A stretch of DNA of 64,000 nt from NCBI RefSeq assembly GCF_012489685.1, contig NC_080044.1, positions 27,384,369 to 27,448,368 on the forward strand. The letters are read 5' to 3'. Each line of letters opens with the position of its first letter. The stretch's first letter is position 1. The notes under the pieces were generated by a model that was not told the origin of the DNA, did not search any database, and was given only the letters and a program-made list of their open reading frames with translations. The stretch is from Lotus japonicus (Eukaryota; Streptophyta; Magnoliopsida; Fabales; Fabaceae). Below, piece by piece: positions 10,699-22,168 of this stretch. Made by a program: the position numbers and the translations under genes.

Positions 10699-11100
10699 TT
10701 AGAAAGGAGGATTTCTCCTCATCTCATGGTATCGGTCGAGCATTGCAGCCAACCGCCTATCTATAGGCTGCCTCTGAACTATTAGACGCGCCATTTCATC
10801 CTTACATTCTTCCTGCCGCTCCTCTGTATCTTCTGCTCGAAGCTCCAGCTCCGTCTCCCAACCACCAATCATCATGGTGATTTCTACTTCAGCATGGAAG
10901 ATCTCGCCCAGTTCCTTCACGAACTCCAGAAATAGTCGAAGAGTTGGGTCCAGAACTGGATCCTGAACCATGTTAAGTAGCTGACAGATCAGCTGGTGGG
11001 TGCTGATCATAGTTGTGATCTTGTAGTATAGTGCAGTATACAGATTTTGCTCGAAGGCTCGTTCCCTCAATTCGTTAAGAGCTCTCTCAAACCTTGCCAT
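10699..11100 (-). CDS. Conserved antisense ORF of the Sirevirus 3' region, copy B
   Basis: A 133-codon intact ORF on the minus strand from ATG 11100, homologous to the ORF at 7290-7679. Both begin MA-F, share ELRERAFE/ELRKKAFE near the N-terminus, an LF-FVKEL/AFVEEL centre and the terminal RRNPPF, with little identity elsewhere. It is charged and probably helical, with no signal peptide or membrane segment. Although its own element's env-like gene has decayed heavily, this ORF has no stop or frameshift. A minus-strand TATAAATAG lies 52 nt upstream of the ATG. Function unknown. Confidence 0.65.
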   Translation of the reverse strand: MARFERALNELRERAFEQNLYTALYYKITTMISTHQLICQLLNMVQDPVLDPTLRLFLEFVKELGEIFHAEVEITMMIGGWETELELRAEDTEERQEECKDEMARLIVQRQPIDRRLAAMLDRYHEMRRNPPF

Positions 11101-11151
11101 GTTGTTCTTTTCAAGTTCTCTGAGTATGCAAGCTTAACCTCCGAAAATCTT

Positions 11152-11160
11152 CTATTTATA
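11152..11160 (-). promoter_or_regulatory. TATA box for antisense ORF B
   Basis: Minus-strand TATAAATAG, 52 nt before the ATG at 11100; same nonamer and nearly the same spacing as for ORF A. Confidence 0.6.
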
Positions 11161-11394
11161 CTTCAGGAACGGTTGCTAGCATTTATCATTGAAAAACCTT
11201 CCCAAGACACCGCTACCAAGATCATCTTTGAATGTCTTAAATTCACTTGGCCGGTAGTAAACGTTGATTCTTTATTCCCCTCTTTTGGCCGGTGTTCTTC
11301 GCTTCTTTTATTTTCCCCTTATCTATTTTTCTCTGATTATATGTGTGTTTATTATTTAACTTATTCTCCTTATTTGTTTTGTGAACTTAGTCCT

Positions 11395-11916
11395 TTTCAG
11401 GGGGAGTGCCTTGCACTTCAATGCTAAGTTTTTCACACCCCTATTCTTTTTGCTTATGACAAAAAGGAGGAGTACAACCCAGTTTTTGATGTGTTATTTT
11501 TCTTTTGGAGAATTTGAAGTTACATATCGTTATGACTATAGATCTTTCATGAGGCACTAGCAAGGAATACATTTCACTTCTTCTGAAGCGATCATATGCT
11601 CTGATTCCCTTAATGCTCTGATATACTATATGTCATATTATCCTTTAAATTATTGACTCTGATTGATACATCACTCTGATCATTTATTCATTTTAGCTCA
11701 GAATCTAGACCATTCTAACGTTTTCAATAAGTCATAGATTCAGGGGGAGCTTAGCTCAGAATCAAGCTCATTACTTGGATTAAGAAGGAGCTATTTAAGC
11801 TATACATATCAAGATAAGTTTAACTCTGATACCTTAAACTCTGAGTGTATTCAGTTTATTGTTTAAGAATTGTTCATCAAAATACTTGGCTTTGTCATCA
11901 TAAAAAATGGGGAGAT
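11395..11916 (+). promoter_or_regulatory. Polypurine tracts of element 2
   Basis: CAGGGGGAGTG (about 11399-11409), AAAAAGGAGGAGTA (about 11460-11473), CAGGGGGAGCTTAG (about 11743-11756) and AAAATGGGGAGA (about 11904-11915) occupy the same order as in element 1; the last touches the LTR. Confidence 0.75.
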
Positions 11917-13119
11917 TGTAAGACCAAGATTTGGTCAAGTGGTACAACTCTATGTTTTGATGGTAACAAGTTTTTTTATTATGTGTGAACAATTATGGTA
12001 CTCTAACATTTGTCTTTTAAGTTGTGGCAAACAGGCTCTGACTCTGATTTTAAGGCTCAACTTTTATCAGAAGTTAAAGACTCAAGAGTAGCCAACGTTA
12101 CGCTTCTGCATTCACTACGTTCTTCTGAACGGTAGCAAACACTTCAGATGGTATGAAGATTTAAGCTCTGATGTGGACTCTAAAGACTCAAGCGCTGAAA
12201 CTCTAAAGACCAGATGTTCTGATGAACGGTCCAGAAGCTGAAGGCTTGGAAGCTCTGAAGTCCAAGAACAAGTTGGCTCTCAAGATCTGAAGCACTTCAC
12301 ATTCTAAAGACCAGAAGTTCTGTTGAACAGTCCAGAAGCAGAAGTTCTGAAGATCAATGGATCCAAGCTTCGCTCTGACATTGATCGCATAAGCTTCACA
12401 AGTTCCAATATGAAGCGTCGCCCAAGATCAAGAGTCAACTAGGCTAAGGCAAGTCATTGTCATTCGTACAAAAGCAGATGTACCTTTCTAACCGCCTTAC
12501 CTACAACGCTCAGCCATAGCAGGCTCTGGAAATTCCAGAACTGCCCTCCAACGGACAGATTCTTTCAACGGAAACATCATCTACACCTTGGAGTATTTAA
12601 AGGCTGAAGAAAGAAGAAATCAGCTAAGAAACTATTGTGCATACAAGTGAAAAACCTTCAAGCGAATACCTAAGCAATATGTCTTCATTGTTCTTATTGT
12701 GTTTACTTCTGCTAGCTTAGTAGCATCTCTTTGTAAACCAAACTTATTCACAAACTCTATTTGTAGTTCCTTAAGAGACCGGTGAGGTCAGTATTCTTGA
12801 GAAGACTAAAGCAAGGTTGTCTTAGTGTTGCTAGTTCTTAGTATTGTTAGTCACTGAGCAAGGTGTGCTAGTGCAGTTGTAACAATCTTGGAATAGTGAA
12901 TTTCCTTCATTCTAAGAAGGAAGAAATCACCTTAACGGGTGGACTGGACTAGCTTGAGTAACCAGGATAAAATCTTTGTGTGCTTATCTTTATCCCTCAC
13001 TCTTAGCACTTTACATTCTTTCACCCAAAAGATTCTCAATATCATTGAGAGAAAGCGGCTCAGTTTTAAAAACCCTATTCAAACCCCCCCCCCCCTTTCT
13101 AGTGTTTTTCATACCTTCT
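11917..13119 (+). repeat. 3' LTR of Sirevirus element 2
   Basis: About 1.2 kb, TGTAAGACCAAG to CATACCTTCT, with a TATA-like TATTTAAAG at about 12594-12602 and a long C run at about 13084-13095. It aligns along its length with the LTR at 8473-9723 but is clearly diverged. Its 3' end (TAGTGTTTTTCATACC) matches the partial LTR at 63581 better. Confidence 0.82.
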
Positions 13120-14066
13120 CTAATTTTTTCGCTGCTCAAATCCAAACCCATGCCAAACTGAGGATGATTGGTTCAGCGTACGGTTTGAAGATTTGAAGAT
13201 CGACGAACCGAACATGTGCAATTATTAATATAAAAAAAGTCATACACATGAGTGAACTCGTGAGTCTCATACATTGTTACTCTAAGTAATCCTAGTTGTC
13301 TCAACGATCACATACATTGTTTCTCACTTGCTTTCACATTTGCTCTGTGCTCACAACCTCAAACACAAATCCTTGCAGTCGTTCCACTTCTCATCGTCGT
13401 TCATCATCTCCGTCGTTCAGTTCAGGTGCTCCTCACCGTTTATCAAAATCGTTTTTTGTTCCTTATAGTTCATCATCATCGTCATAGATTCACAGAGATC
13501 TCGCCCTCATCCGCAAACTCCATGTCATCGTTGTAGTTTGCATTTTTCATGCCATGCAAATGTTTGGAACCGATGAACCAAACCGAACTAGACTATTCAT
13601 CATGAATTTAATTTGGTTTGTTTTTTTTTTTTGTTGAAAACTAAACCATATTAAATCGACCAAGTTTTATTGATTCATTTACTTTTTTCACCTAAAATCA
13701 TACCAAACCGAATCGTGAACACCCCTATCAGCAACATTAATGGACAAATTAGTATTAGGTGTGTTCGAGGGACAAGTTGTTATGGATTATGCTTGACTTT
13801 ACCCAACCTAAATATTTGATGGATCAAATTTGAAACCCAAACCCTGAATGAAGAAACCCGATGAGATGATTAGGAATTATAAAAAAATAGGTACACACCT
13901 AAATTATTTGTACGAAATTTTGCATGGTACAATATTTCAATCTAACTATAAAATTAGATGCATTTTAATAAGGGTGTTCATGAGATGAATTGTGCTCCTC
14001 TTTCACTTAACCCTAAATAATAGTTGGGTTATTTTTGAAACAAACTTCTTTCATAAATCCGAATAA
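13120..14066. other. Gene-poor AT-rich stretch
   Basis: No gene recognised. A Ser/Pro-rich open stretch at 13296-13487 is low complexity and unsupported. Words such as AACCGAAC and GTGAACACCCCT near 13560-13740 look like decayed DNA-transposon sequence. The right edge is the 3' flank of the Helitron, whose host base on this side is A at 14066. Confidence 0.5.
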
Positions 14067-14077
14067 CTAGAATACAA

Positions 14078-14094
14078 CCCGCGTGTTGCACGGG
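14078..14094 (-). other. Helitron 3'-terminal hairpin
   Basis: On the minus strand CCCGTGCAACACGCGGG can fold with a short loop, and lies 7 nt before CTAG. An almost identical hairpin stands at 52323-52339 before another CTAG. Confidence 0.75.
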
Positions 14095-15220
14095 CGAATA
14101 CAACTGATGTTATTTGTAGTGTATTTATTTTAAAATTCTTTATAATCGTACTGGTTGTTGTTAAGACATGGAAATTGGATCACTACATGAGTGTTTAGTG
14201 CTAAATTTAACTTACTATTATTTTGTAGTAAAATCCTGGCGCAAATAAAATAAGCTTTTGCTTTGGAAATTAAATAGTCAAATACATGATTTAAATTGCA
14301 TGAAATGAAATATAAGCTACACATGGAATTGCTTTTTCTATTTTTCTGTCTTGTTATTCTTTTCAGCTTCCTTGTGATGTTTGTGTTGCTATCTTTGGCT
14401 CTCTTAGAAGGGGTTGTCCTTAAGGTTTGAATCAAAATTTGATCTTCATCGAAGGAAGTAATGTCATTTGTGTCGTTGCTTTCTTCCAGATCAAATGATG
14501 CACGCTTTCTCAGCTTTGTTGATGTTGAGTTTTTTTTCTTTTTAAACACCAATGGTTCTTCTTCTTCATCAGATGATATTTGTTGTGGTGACATTGGCTC
14601 CTTTTGTAATGAAAGGAAAGATATTTATGTTGTTTACCTTTTGTATTGTTTTATGGGTAGATTGTTCCTTTGTATCGTTGTTTGGCACGAAAGTGCGTGT
14701 TACTGTGTAGTTATGTGACCCCTCCTTCAAGTTGTGATCTGAGAGCTTTATCTCGAAAATAAGTTTTTGTTTACACAAATTTTGCAGTACTGGTGGGATC
14801 TCTGTATTACTGGCATGTTGTAAGAGTTTTGATGCTGTAGTGTGCAAGAGTTGTTGGGCATCTCTATCAAACAATGTCAGTTTTGCAGCTGCAGTTTCAT
14901 CTGACACTTGTAATTGTATCTTGAACCTGTTTTTTTTTTTGTTCTATTATGATACTATGGCAAATAGAATGATAATTAAATGACATGTATGTTTTTATGC
15001 AAATTTTGTTTTACCTTGGTGTTGGGTATTTTGCAGGTTCCTTACATGTGCGGCACATGAACTGATCTCCTCTTTCAATTAGTTTCTTCATGCATTTGTG
15101 ACATGCGATGTAGCTCCAGCCAAATGTATCATCAATATCATTTATAGTTGCTGATATTGTGAACATTTTCTCCTATTTTTTTACAGATAAGAACAAAGAA
15201 ATGTAATACGTTGTCTTATA

Positions 15221-15234
15221 AACATAAGATAATT
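15221..15234 (+). repeat. LINE target-site duplication, left copy
   Basis: AACATAAGATAATT is repeated exactly at 18510-18523, after the poly(A) tail of the LINE. Confidence 0.9.
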
Positions 15235-15242
15235 AAAAGATT

Positions 15243-17617
15243 ATGATAGAAGGCAGAAATGGAGGCTATGGCAGGGAGGCTCCGCCGTGGTGGCAGCGAC
15301 CATGGAGTCACCGGGCAAGGAATTTCGCACGGCGTAAGGAAGAGGAGCAAACAGGGCGACGACGTGAACATTTTTTCTGGGGTTCCAAACAACCTTCAAA
15401 CCAGAATGAGGGACAACAACTTTATGGAGGTGCTCGTGCTAGACAATGGAAGCAAAATGGAGCTTCTAGGAATTATTCAGAAAGAGAGATCCGGAGAGAT
15501 AGATCAGGGAGGTTTCAATCGAATTGGCAGCCACCACCAAATTATCAAGGGGGTGCTACAAAATCCAGGCAACAGCAAAGATCCAATCAGTTAAAGGAGT
15601 CCTTTTCAGTTTTTGTGGATGGTTTGGGAGATAGGATGACACTACAGAAATTAAGAGCAATCTTTGTGAAGGCAGGGAGGCTTCGGCATGTGTTTATTCA
15701 ACAAAAGAAGAAATATCAAAGACGTTTTTGCTTTGGATTCTTGCGTTTTTACAGTGATGTTGAGGCATGGAAGGCGATTCACATGTTCCATGGCATGCGG
15801 TTAGACGGTAATTATCTTGTGATTCAGAAAGCGAAGATTCAACGACCATCTTCCTCACCTACGGTTCCTTCATCAGGGACACATAATTTTGAAGCCAAAC
15901 GGAAGGTGTGGAGACCAAAAACACAGCACCAGAAGAATGACCAAGGTTTGCTAGAAGATAATAAGGTTATTTCAGTTCAGACACAAGGTGCTGCTTTCCA
16001 GTCTGAAGAGTGCCAGCTACGTCTCGCTGCGTCTGATGTGGATGAAAAATGGGTCCAGAGATGTGCTAGGGCACGCACTTTGCTGTCTATGCCTGTGGAA
16101 GTCTTACAGGAACAATTCAGTCAGATTGGCTTGTTTAACTTTCGATTAATCCCGCTTGGTGCAGATGAAGTGCTCTTGGAATTTGAAAAGAAGGAAGAAA
16201 TGGAATAGGCAATTGCAGAGTGCAGCTTTTTCTTAGAGCAAAAATTGTACGATATTAAGCCTTGCACTGTCTTTTCTTTTGGCATCGTACAACATGTCTG
16301 GATTCGTCTGTGGCAGGTTCCGTTGGGTTTATGGACTGAATCGTTTTTCACTTCTGTTGGAAATAGGCTAGGGACCTATGTTATGTCTGATTCTGCTACC
16401 TGTTTGCGCCATAGAGCTGATTTTGCTCGCATTTTGGTACGTATGCATCATCCGATTCTACACAGTTTTACCATGTCGGTTGATGTTAGTGGAACATCGT
16501 GCTAGTTCTGGTTGAGAAGGATCTGGTAGCGTATGACTATGGGACGGTAGAGGCCATGTCGTCGACGCCAGTCAAAATCTACAACTCAAAGGATGATGAG
16601 AGCTATGATGACGGGAGTATGGGGGACGTTGGTAGAGAGGATGGTGCGGGTTTGTTGGATGTGCAAAACCCTCATGAAGAAGATTACGAATCTGCAGTTG
16701 ATGATTAGGTTTACAGGGACGGCGTGACGGAAGGCTTACAGTTTTGTGGCGGTTCAGCGTCGGAGGGAGCGATGGCGGCTATGTGCGGGGTGCTGCCGGA
16801 GGGGGAAAATTTTCCGGCGAAGGAGGATAAGCCAGCGGCAGTTACGGAGATGATCAAGGCGTCAGTTACGGGTGAGGGAGTTGAGAAGAATTCGAATTCA
16901 AATGATTCAGGAAATATTCAAATCGTGGAAGCCATCAAGTCAGGGGAGGAGCAGAAGGAACGTTTAAAGGTGCTCATTGATTCTCGTTATACGTTAGAGG
17001 AGATTAAGGAGTGGAGGAACAATTTAAAAGCTGAAGATATCTGTTTTAATGGGAATCAAATCTTAGATAAATATATTCAAAATCAAGATAAAGGATTTGC
17101 AGTTACTGGTTATTCTTTTAATGCTCAGGATCTGATTCAGAAATCAAATATTTGTTGGCCTTTAAAACAACCAAATTAGGCCCCGCAGAAATTAACTCAG
17201 TTAAATGGGGTTGGGTTATGTTTTCCTGGCATAACAACTCAACAAAAAGGGTTTTTGGGTATTGAGAAAACTTCAGCATCTTTGCCAGCTTCTGAGATGT
17301 GTGGCATTACGGACGTTTTTGTTCACACGTCTCCGCACCAAATAATTCGTCAACGCGCATCCCCTTCTGCTACTGTGCGTCTCACCTCTTCTCTAGTGTC
17401 GCCATCCCCAACGTGCTTCCCTCTCACGTGTTCCCCTGGCCCTCATGCTTCTGTTGATCTGGCGACGCCGGCAGTAAAGAACTCACCAAACACAAAGTCT
17501 ACCACGAAGAGTTCTCAGCGAGGACGCCCCAAGGGAAGTAAAAATAAGCCTCAACCTCTCCCAATCGATTTTTTAGAGCTTGTACAGGGGGAAAATGGAG
17601 TGTCAACTAGGGCTTAG
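15243..17617 (+). pseudogene. Plant LINE ORF1 (RRM-type nucleic-acid-binding protein)
   Basis: From ATG 15243 a basic, Arg/Gln-rich leader precedes an RNA-recognition motif at about 15606-15840 (FSVFVDGL at one end; FCFGFLRFYS is the RNP1-like strand). A DUF4283-like region with WIRLWQVPLGLW follows (about 16280-16350). The frame is broken by TAG at 16206-16208, a stop at 16503-16505 with a frame change, and TAGs at 16706-16708 and 17177-17179. Near the end lies an AT-hook-like RGRPKGSKNK (about 17521-17550), then TAG at 17615-17617. ORF1 proteins bind LINE RNA; this one is not functional as it stands. Confidence 0.8.
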
Positions 17618-18509
17618 AGAACTTGGCTACTTGGTAAACAATTGGGATTGAAACCGCGAGGGTCGGAAGTGTTGATGCTTCGTGGTTTAGAGGCTCAAAT
17701 TCGTCAAAATCATCCCCATCTCAACTAATATGGTCCTCATTCGTAGGAGGAGTGTTGATGTTATTTTGTTTTTCGCTGCTATGATGTCTGGTCAACTTGA
17801 TCAACTGATTGTGTATTCAGTGGGTAAGGACAGTGGTTAAGGATCAAAGCTCTACCAGTATTTGGATTCTGCAATCCCTGATTTCAAGCACTTATGAAGC
17901 TCTTTTTTTACAGCAGTCCAAGACTCATATACTCAAAATATTCAACATTTACATTGGTTTTTCTAAAACCGTTGGACTTTGACCACTTGTAATGTCTGGA
18001 TATTGAGATGGCAGCATGGCTATTATATGTTGGGGCGTGTATTATGGCTTGTTTGGATATGACTGCTGCAATTTTGTTGTTATGCGTGATTGCTGAAGCT
18101 GGATCTCGTGGCACCATGTGTTTGAAAGTACTGGTCATGACTTGCAGTTTTGTTTGTTGTATTTGGCATACCATTTATTATTTCTTGGTGGCTTAGTTGG
18201 CTGAAGCACCTTCTCATTTTGTAATATTGGCTTCTCATAGGTTTGTACTCTTTTTCCTTGCTTGGTTTTTTCCCTCTGGGTTTTTTCTTCCAATGTTTTA
18301 ATGAGGCATTCCTATGAGTCGTTTTTTATGCCAATCGGTGATGCCTGGGGTTTAGGTCACCTGGTGTGTTGGGTGCTATGGATTTGGGTATAATGATGTT
18401 CATACTGGGATCTTTTGTCATTTTCATTCTTCATGCTCATGAGGGGTATGTCCTCATAAGTTCCTTTACATCTTTCAATAATATTTTCATCTTAAGTTTT
18501 CAAAAAAAA
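17618..18509 (+). other. LINE 3' region and poly(A) tail
   Basis: No gene. T-rich 3' untranslated-type sequence ending in CAAAAAAAAA, followed by the right target duplication. Confidence 0.7.
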
Positions 18510-18523
18510 AACATAAGATAATT
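18510..18523 (+). repeat. LINE target-site duplication, right copy
   Basis: Exact copy of AACATAAGATAATT at 15221-15234. Confidence 0.9.
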
Positions 18524-19833
18524 CTTAAATATTTGTAGTTATGATTTTGATAACATACCTGTGTGGTTGCTTCCCATTTCATGGCCATTATATTGCGTAA
18601 ATTTTTCCTGTTTCTGACCATTCTATTTTCAATGCTGTCATTTTGTTGAGTTGGTAGCTCTTTTATTTTATTGTGTTGATTTGGGGCCCTGAGTAATAAG
18701 TGAGTGAGAAATCATGTTTTTTTGAATTATTAAATGGTTTTTTATTTCAAATGTTTTACCAGTTTGCATTTGTGCAATATCGTAGTCAAAGTAAATTCAT
18801 GTGCTGCTCAACGTAGAGTTGATCGAGTACTCATCTGTGATATGAAAATCACAAATTGGTTTGCATATTAGTTATATATAAATTTAAATTAATGAACTTT
18901 TTAAATCAATCTATGTATTAGGTACCTCTAAATTTCTTTACCAAAGTTGAGGTAATTGCAGTAACACTTGTCCCGTCCATCTTGCTAAGCCACATGTTGT
19001 GAAATTTGTCAGCTTTGGTTGTCCAGAAGGTGACTTTGACTTTTTTATTCCTGAATATTGGATAACATGTTAGAACAATCTTTAATCTAAATAATAGTAA
19101 TGTGTAAGCAAATGTAATTTTTCTTAACTACTATAATTAGATTGTTTTAATATAAAATCTGTAAATATGATTTACTCTTTTAAGATCAACTCCAATCTAC
19201 GAATTCTTGTTGGATTGCCAGCAACGTAAACATGCTCTTCCTGTCCAAAACCATCAACTGTTCCTTGATGTCTGAAAAGTGAACTAAAATTTGTTAGAGG
19301 AGTGTTTTGCAATTAGCATTTTTGAATAAATGGTTCTCAGAGTTGAATTTTTTACTAGATAAGAGATTTGTTTGGTCAACCCGCTCTGAAAGATCTTGAA
19401 TTGAAGCAAACTCAAAGTAATGACGGAGAATGAATTGGGGGTAATCAAGCAGTTCATTTATAATTGTTGTGCAAATGGACCATCCCATGGTTTTTCCCTT
19501 GACTGGCCTATATGTCTCATTAGCTGCAGCTATTTTTAAATGTTGAATGGTGTACATATGTCCCTCTTGTAACATGTGTTTAAAATTTGAAATTAAGTTG
19601 TTGCGGACTCGAACATGTAATGGTGTTTCCTTTGTAAAATGGTAGAAGAATTATTCTGTTAGTTTCTCAAAGTAGATTCACAAGAATAAAACAAATATAA
19701 ATATATAATAGATAAAACAATAAAGATGAGAAAGTTGCAATAATTAGTGTTTGTAAGTTTCTGTCAATTTTGATATCAACTTAGTTTCTGTCATGATACA
19801 TATTTATGATAGAGCCAAAATTGGTAGATCAAC

Positions 19834-20100
19834 TCAGTTTTTTGTTTTTGTAAATGTGTGTATATCACAAACCAGATTGACCAAGAATTGATCGAAGGAA
19901 ACACTCCCTTTTTCATTTATTAAGGACGAATTAGTAAGGTTTTCTTCTTCAAAAAGAGATATCATGCAGATCTTGGCAAGACAATCTCTGTCTATTTGAT
20001 AATATAAATTTGATTTCCCAAAGAAAACCTTTGATTTTATGGGTTGTTGAGATGGTGGTGGTTCTGATGGAGGAAGGACGATGCGGTTGAGGAGGATGAT
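19834..20100 (-). other. Unassigned open stretch in the long RPA intron
   Basis: A minus-strand frame without stop encodes a plausible protein segment: a proline-rich start (LPPSEPPPSQQP), then FFGKSNLYYQIDRDCLAKI, an acidic helix and a terminal QFLVNLVCDIHTF before TGA at 19834-19836. Its composition is more protein-like than the surrounding intron. I recognise no family. It may be an exon of a captured gene fragment or a chance ORF. Confidence 0.3.
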
Positions 20101-20189
20101 TTTATGTTTGTAACATGAAAAACCAATCTTGTTTGTTTGATTTTTTTAAGAGTGTTAATTGTTTGGGTTTGATTTTCTTGATATTTGAA

Positions 20190-20490
20190 GAACAATGTGA
20201 AAATGATGAACATGGTGAATATGAAGATTATTGGTGAAGAAGATGATAGGGTATGATAAAAAAATTAATTTTTTTAATTTAGCGTGTGATTAAAAAATAA
20301 AAAATGGCTAAATACTGACAAGTCATCTTACAAGCTGACATGCCACATCAGCGGTCAAAATGGTCAAAGGATGAAAATCAAACGGTTTACTAAGTTAAGG
20401 GACGAAAACCATCAAAATTTTAATACAGGGACGGAAACCAAATTATCGCTAAAGTTCAGGGACTAAAAACTTATTTAACCCTTCTAGTAT
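20190..20490. repeat. Decayed dispersed repeat
   Basis: Repeated phrases (AGGGACGAAAACCATCAAAA, CAGGGACGGAAACC, CAGGGACTAAAAACTTATTT) resemble the ends of a common plant dispersed repeat. No second end or target duplication was found, so the class is uncertain. Confidence 0.35.
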
Positions 20491-21842
20491 ATAAAAGAAA
20501 TAGCAAACTTAAATATAATATGACTTCTCCAACCAAGTGTCAGATTGAAACATTGTTAACTTGTCACAATTTAGAACGGTTAAGTAGTTTTGCTCCTATC
20601 CATTAAATCATAAAGGAACATCCTATATCACATTAGTTACACATGATTAGTACGAACTAAGAAATTTGATGATTGAACTTTTAACGTTTAGCGAATAATA
20701 ATAGACATGAAATCAAAAAACAATTTTAAATTTACAAATTCACTATTTAAGAGGAAGATAGTTTTTTAGTGGCTGAACCACATAATTAGAAGCAATATTA
20801 ACAAATAAGAGCCATTTTTTTTTAAGGGGGACGCGAAGAAGATAGAATGTGACTGAGAAATAATAGGTAGTAGATGTTTGAACCATAATTCTTTTTTTGT
20901 TAAATAGTAAATTGAAGTATGCATCACTAAATATATATATATATATTTTACATAAAATTAAATATTGAATCTGGTTCCAATACATGTAACACTATAATGT
21001 TGTTTAGATCATGATTACCTTTTCATCTAGTAGAATCATTTCCAAATACAATGGCTCTTTCTCATTTTGTGGGGTGAAGGCTTCCCACAAACGAACTACT
21101 CGAACTTTGATAAACCAGTCATCGCGCTCAATTATCAGATCTTAAAGTAGATTGTGCTCCATATGTTGTTTTGTCTATTGATATTTTTCCTGAAATGAAG
21201 AAAGTAATAGTTATGAATTTCTATTGTGAGTAGTGAGTGTGTTGTGTTGGTTATACTAATTTTACTATGATCATAATGTATGTCCTTTGTGGGGCATAAA
21301 AATGTAACTGGTGTTTTAAATAGTAATCATTGATCATATTTATTAATGGTACCGTTAAACCAAAGAGAAAGAAAACGGATAAACGGCTAGGCCATTTTAA
21401 AATTTACTTTTTGTTTAAATTAAATTTATGCTATTGAAAGAGTATTTTATTTGTGTTTCTATATTACTTTTGTACTTTATGTCTATCACACGTGCAATAT
21501 AGTCAGCACAATTGGCCAATTCAATGTATATCAAGAGGACTTTTTATTTCCCAACAATATTTAAGATCAATGGATCCAAACCTGTTTTGTTTATTGCCAT
21601 CACATCAATTACCAGCCCTAGGGTCCGTGGCCATCCAAAATCTGGACATAATTAGTTATAATATACATGCATGGTTTTAAAAATATGCTGATCGGTAAGA
21701 ACTTTTTCAATAAAGTCATTTTTCCTCATTTCCAATGAAAAAGAAACGTGTTTCGTCTATATATCTTTCTCACACTAAATGTAATTGTTGAATAAGTGAA
21801 AATGTAATTGTTGTGTTTTAAGTTGTAATTATGATTTGACGT

Positions 21843-21950
21843 CATTATGATTTGTATTAGTAACCGGTGTGACATCTTAGTCAGCTCCAAGTACCACCTG
21901 CAAGAACCACATGGCATGAAAATCAGAAAACCATAAAAGGAGTGGAACTC
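21843..21950. repeat. Tandem segmental duplication, copy 1
   Basis: About 107 bp with AACCGGTGTGACATCTTAGT and CCAAGTACCACCTGCAAGAA. A second copy lies at 22082-22168 and continues at 26193-26210 on the other side of the 4-kb LTR. Confidence 0.75.
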
Positions 21951-22081
21951 CAACTAAGTTACATCACATGTAAAGAAATTCATGTTGCTAATGATTTTAA
22001 AAAGTAGTTGAAGAACAAAGAAGACACCTTTTTCCATGAGTTATAGGTCAATTATCAAAATTTAGGATTCAAATTTGGCAT

Positions 22082-22168
22082 AATTGTGATATGTATTGGT
22101 AACCGGTGTTACATCTTAGTCACCTCCAAGTACCACCTGCAAGAACCACATGGAGTGAAAATGAGAAA
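22082..22168. repeat. Tandem segmental duplication, copy 2 (left part)
   Basis: Diverged copy of 21843-21950, interrupted at 22168 by the solo LTR; the remainder (ATAAAAGGAGTGGAA) resumes after 26192. Confidence 0.75.

Larger units (their letters stand above)
9724..13119 (+). mobile_element. Sirevirus element 2, 3' portion (older subfamily B)
   Basis: Directly after the LTR of element 1 comes sequence similar to the pol/env spacer of element 1. An env-like remnant, an antisense ORF, purine tracts and an LTR follow. The order and spacing match element 1, but the env-like part is internally deleted and the LTR belongs to a diverged subfamily. No pol or 5' LTR is seen, so element 1 may have inserted between pol and env of this copy, with the rest lying outside the window or lost. 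Confidence 0.75.
15235..18509 (+). mobile_element. L1-type LINE with ORF1 only
   Basis: A 3.3-kb insertion flanked by a perfect 14-bp duplication and ending in poly(A) (18502-18509). The 5' end starts 8 nt before the first ATG, so the copy looks nearly full at its 5' side. It contains an ORF1 region to about 17617 and an untranslated 3' region. No endonuclease or reverse transcriptase (ORF2) is found, so it is internally deleted and would have needed another element's machinery to move. It sits in an intron of the Helitron RPA-like gene. Confidence 0.88.
14340..21162 (-). pseudogene. Helitron RPA-like gene (large-subunit RPA, OB folds and zinc ribbon)
   Basis: Exons read on the minus strand. 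ATG at 21162 opens an OB-fold exon (WFIKVRVVRLWEAF) ending at a GT donor at about 21019. An exon around 19294-19640 holds LQEGHMYTIQHLKI and an FEFAS motif. Shorter exons lie near 19187-19275, 18905-19060 and 18560-18610. The exon at 15015-15172 has the four-cysteine zinc ribbon (CHKC...CRTC) of RPA DNA-binding domain C. The last exons are around 14632-14925 and 14340-14610. Such proteins bind single-stranded DNA and are carried by many plant Helitrons, presumably for rolling-circle transposition. A TAA just after the start (near 21143) and a LINE inside an intron indicate decay. Exon limits other than 15015-15172 are approximate. Confidence 0.75.

Noticed and set aside
13296..13487. 63-codon Ser-rich open frame
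   Set aside because: Low complexity, no homologue recognised, no gene context.
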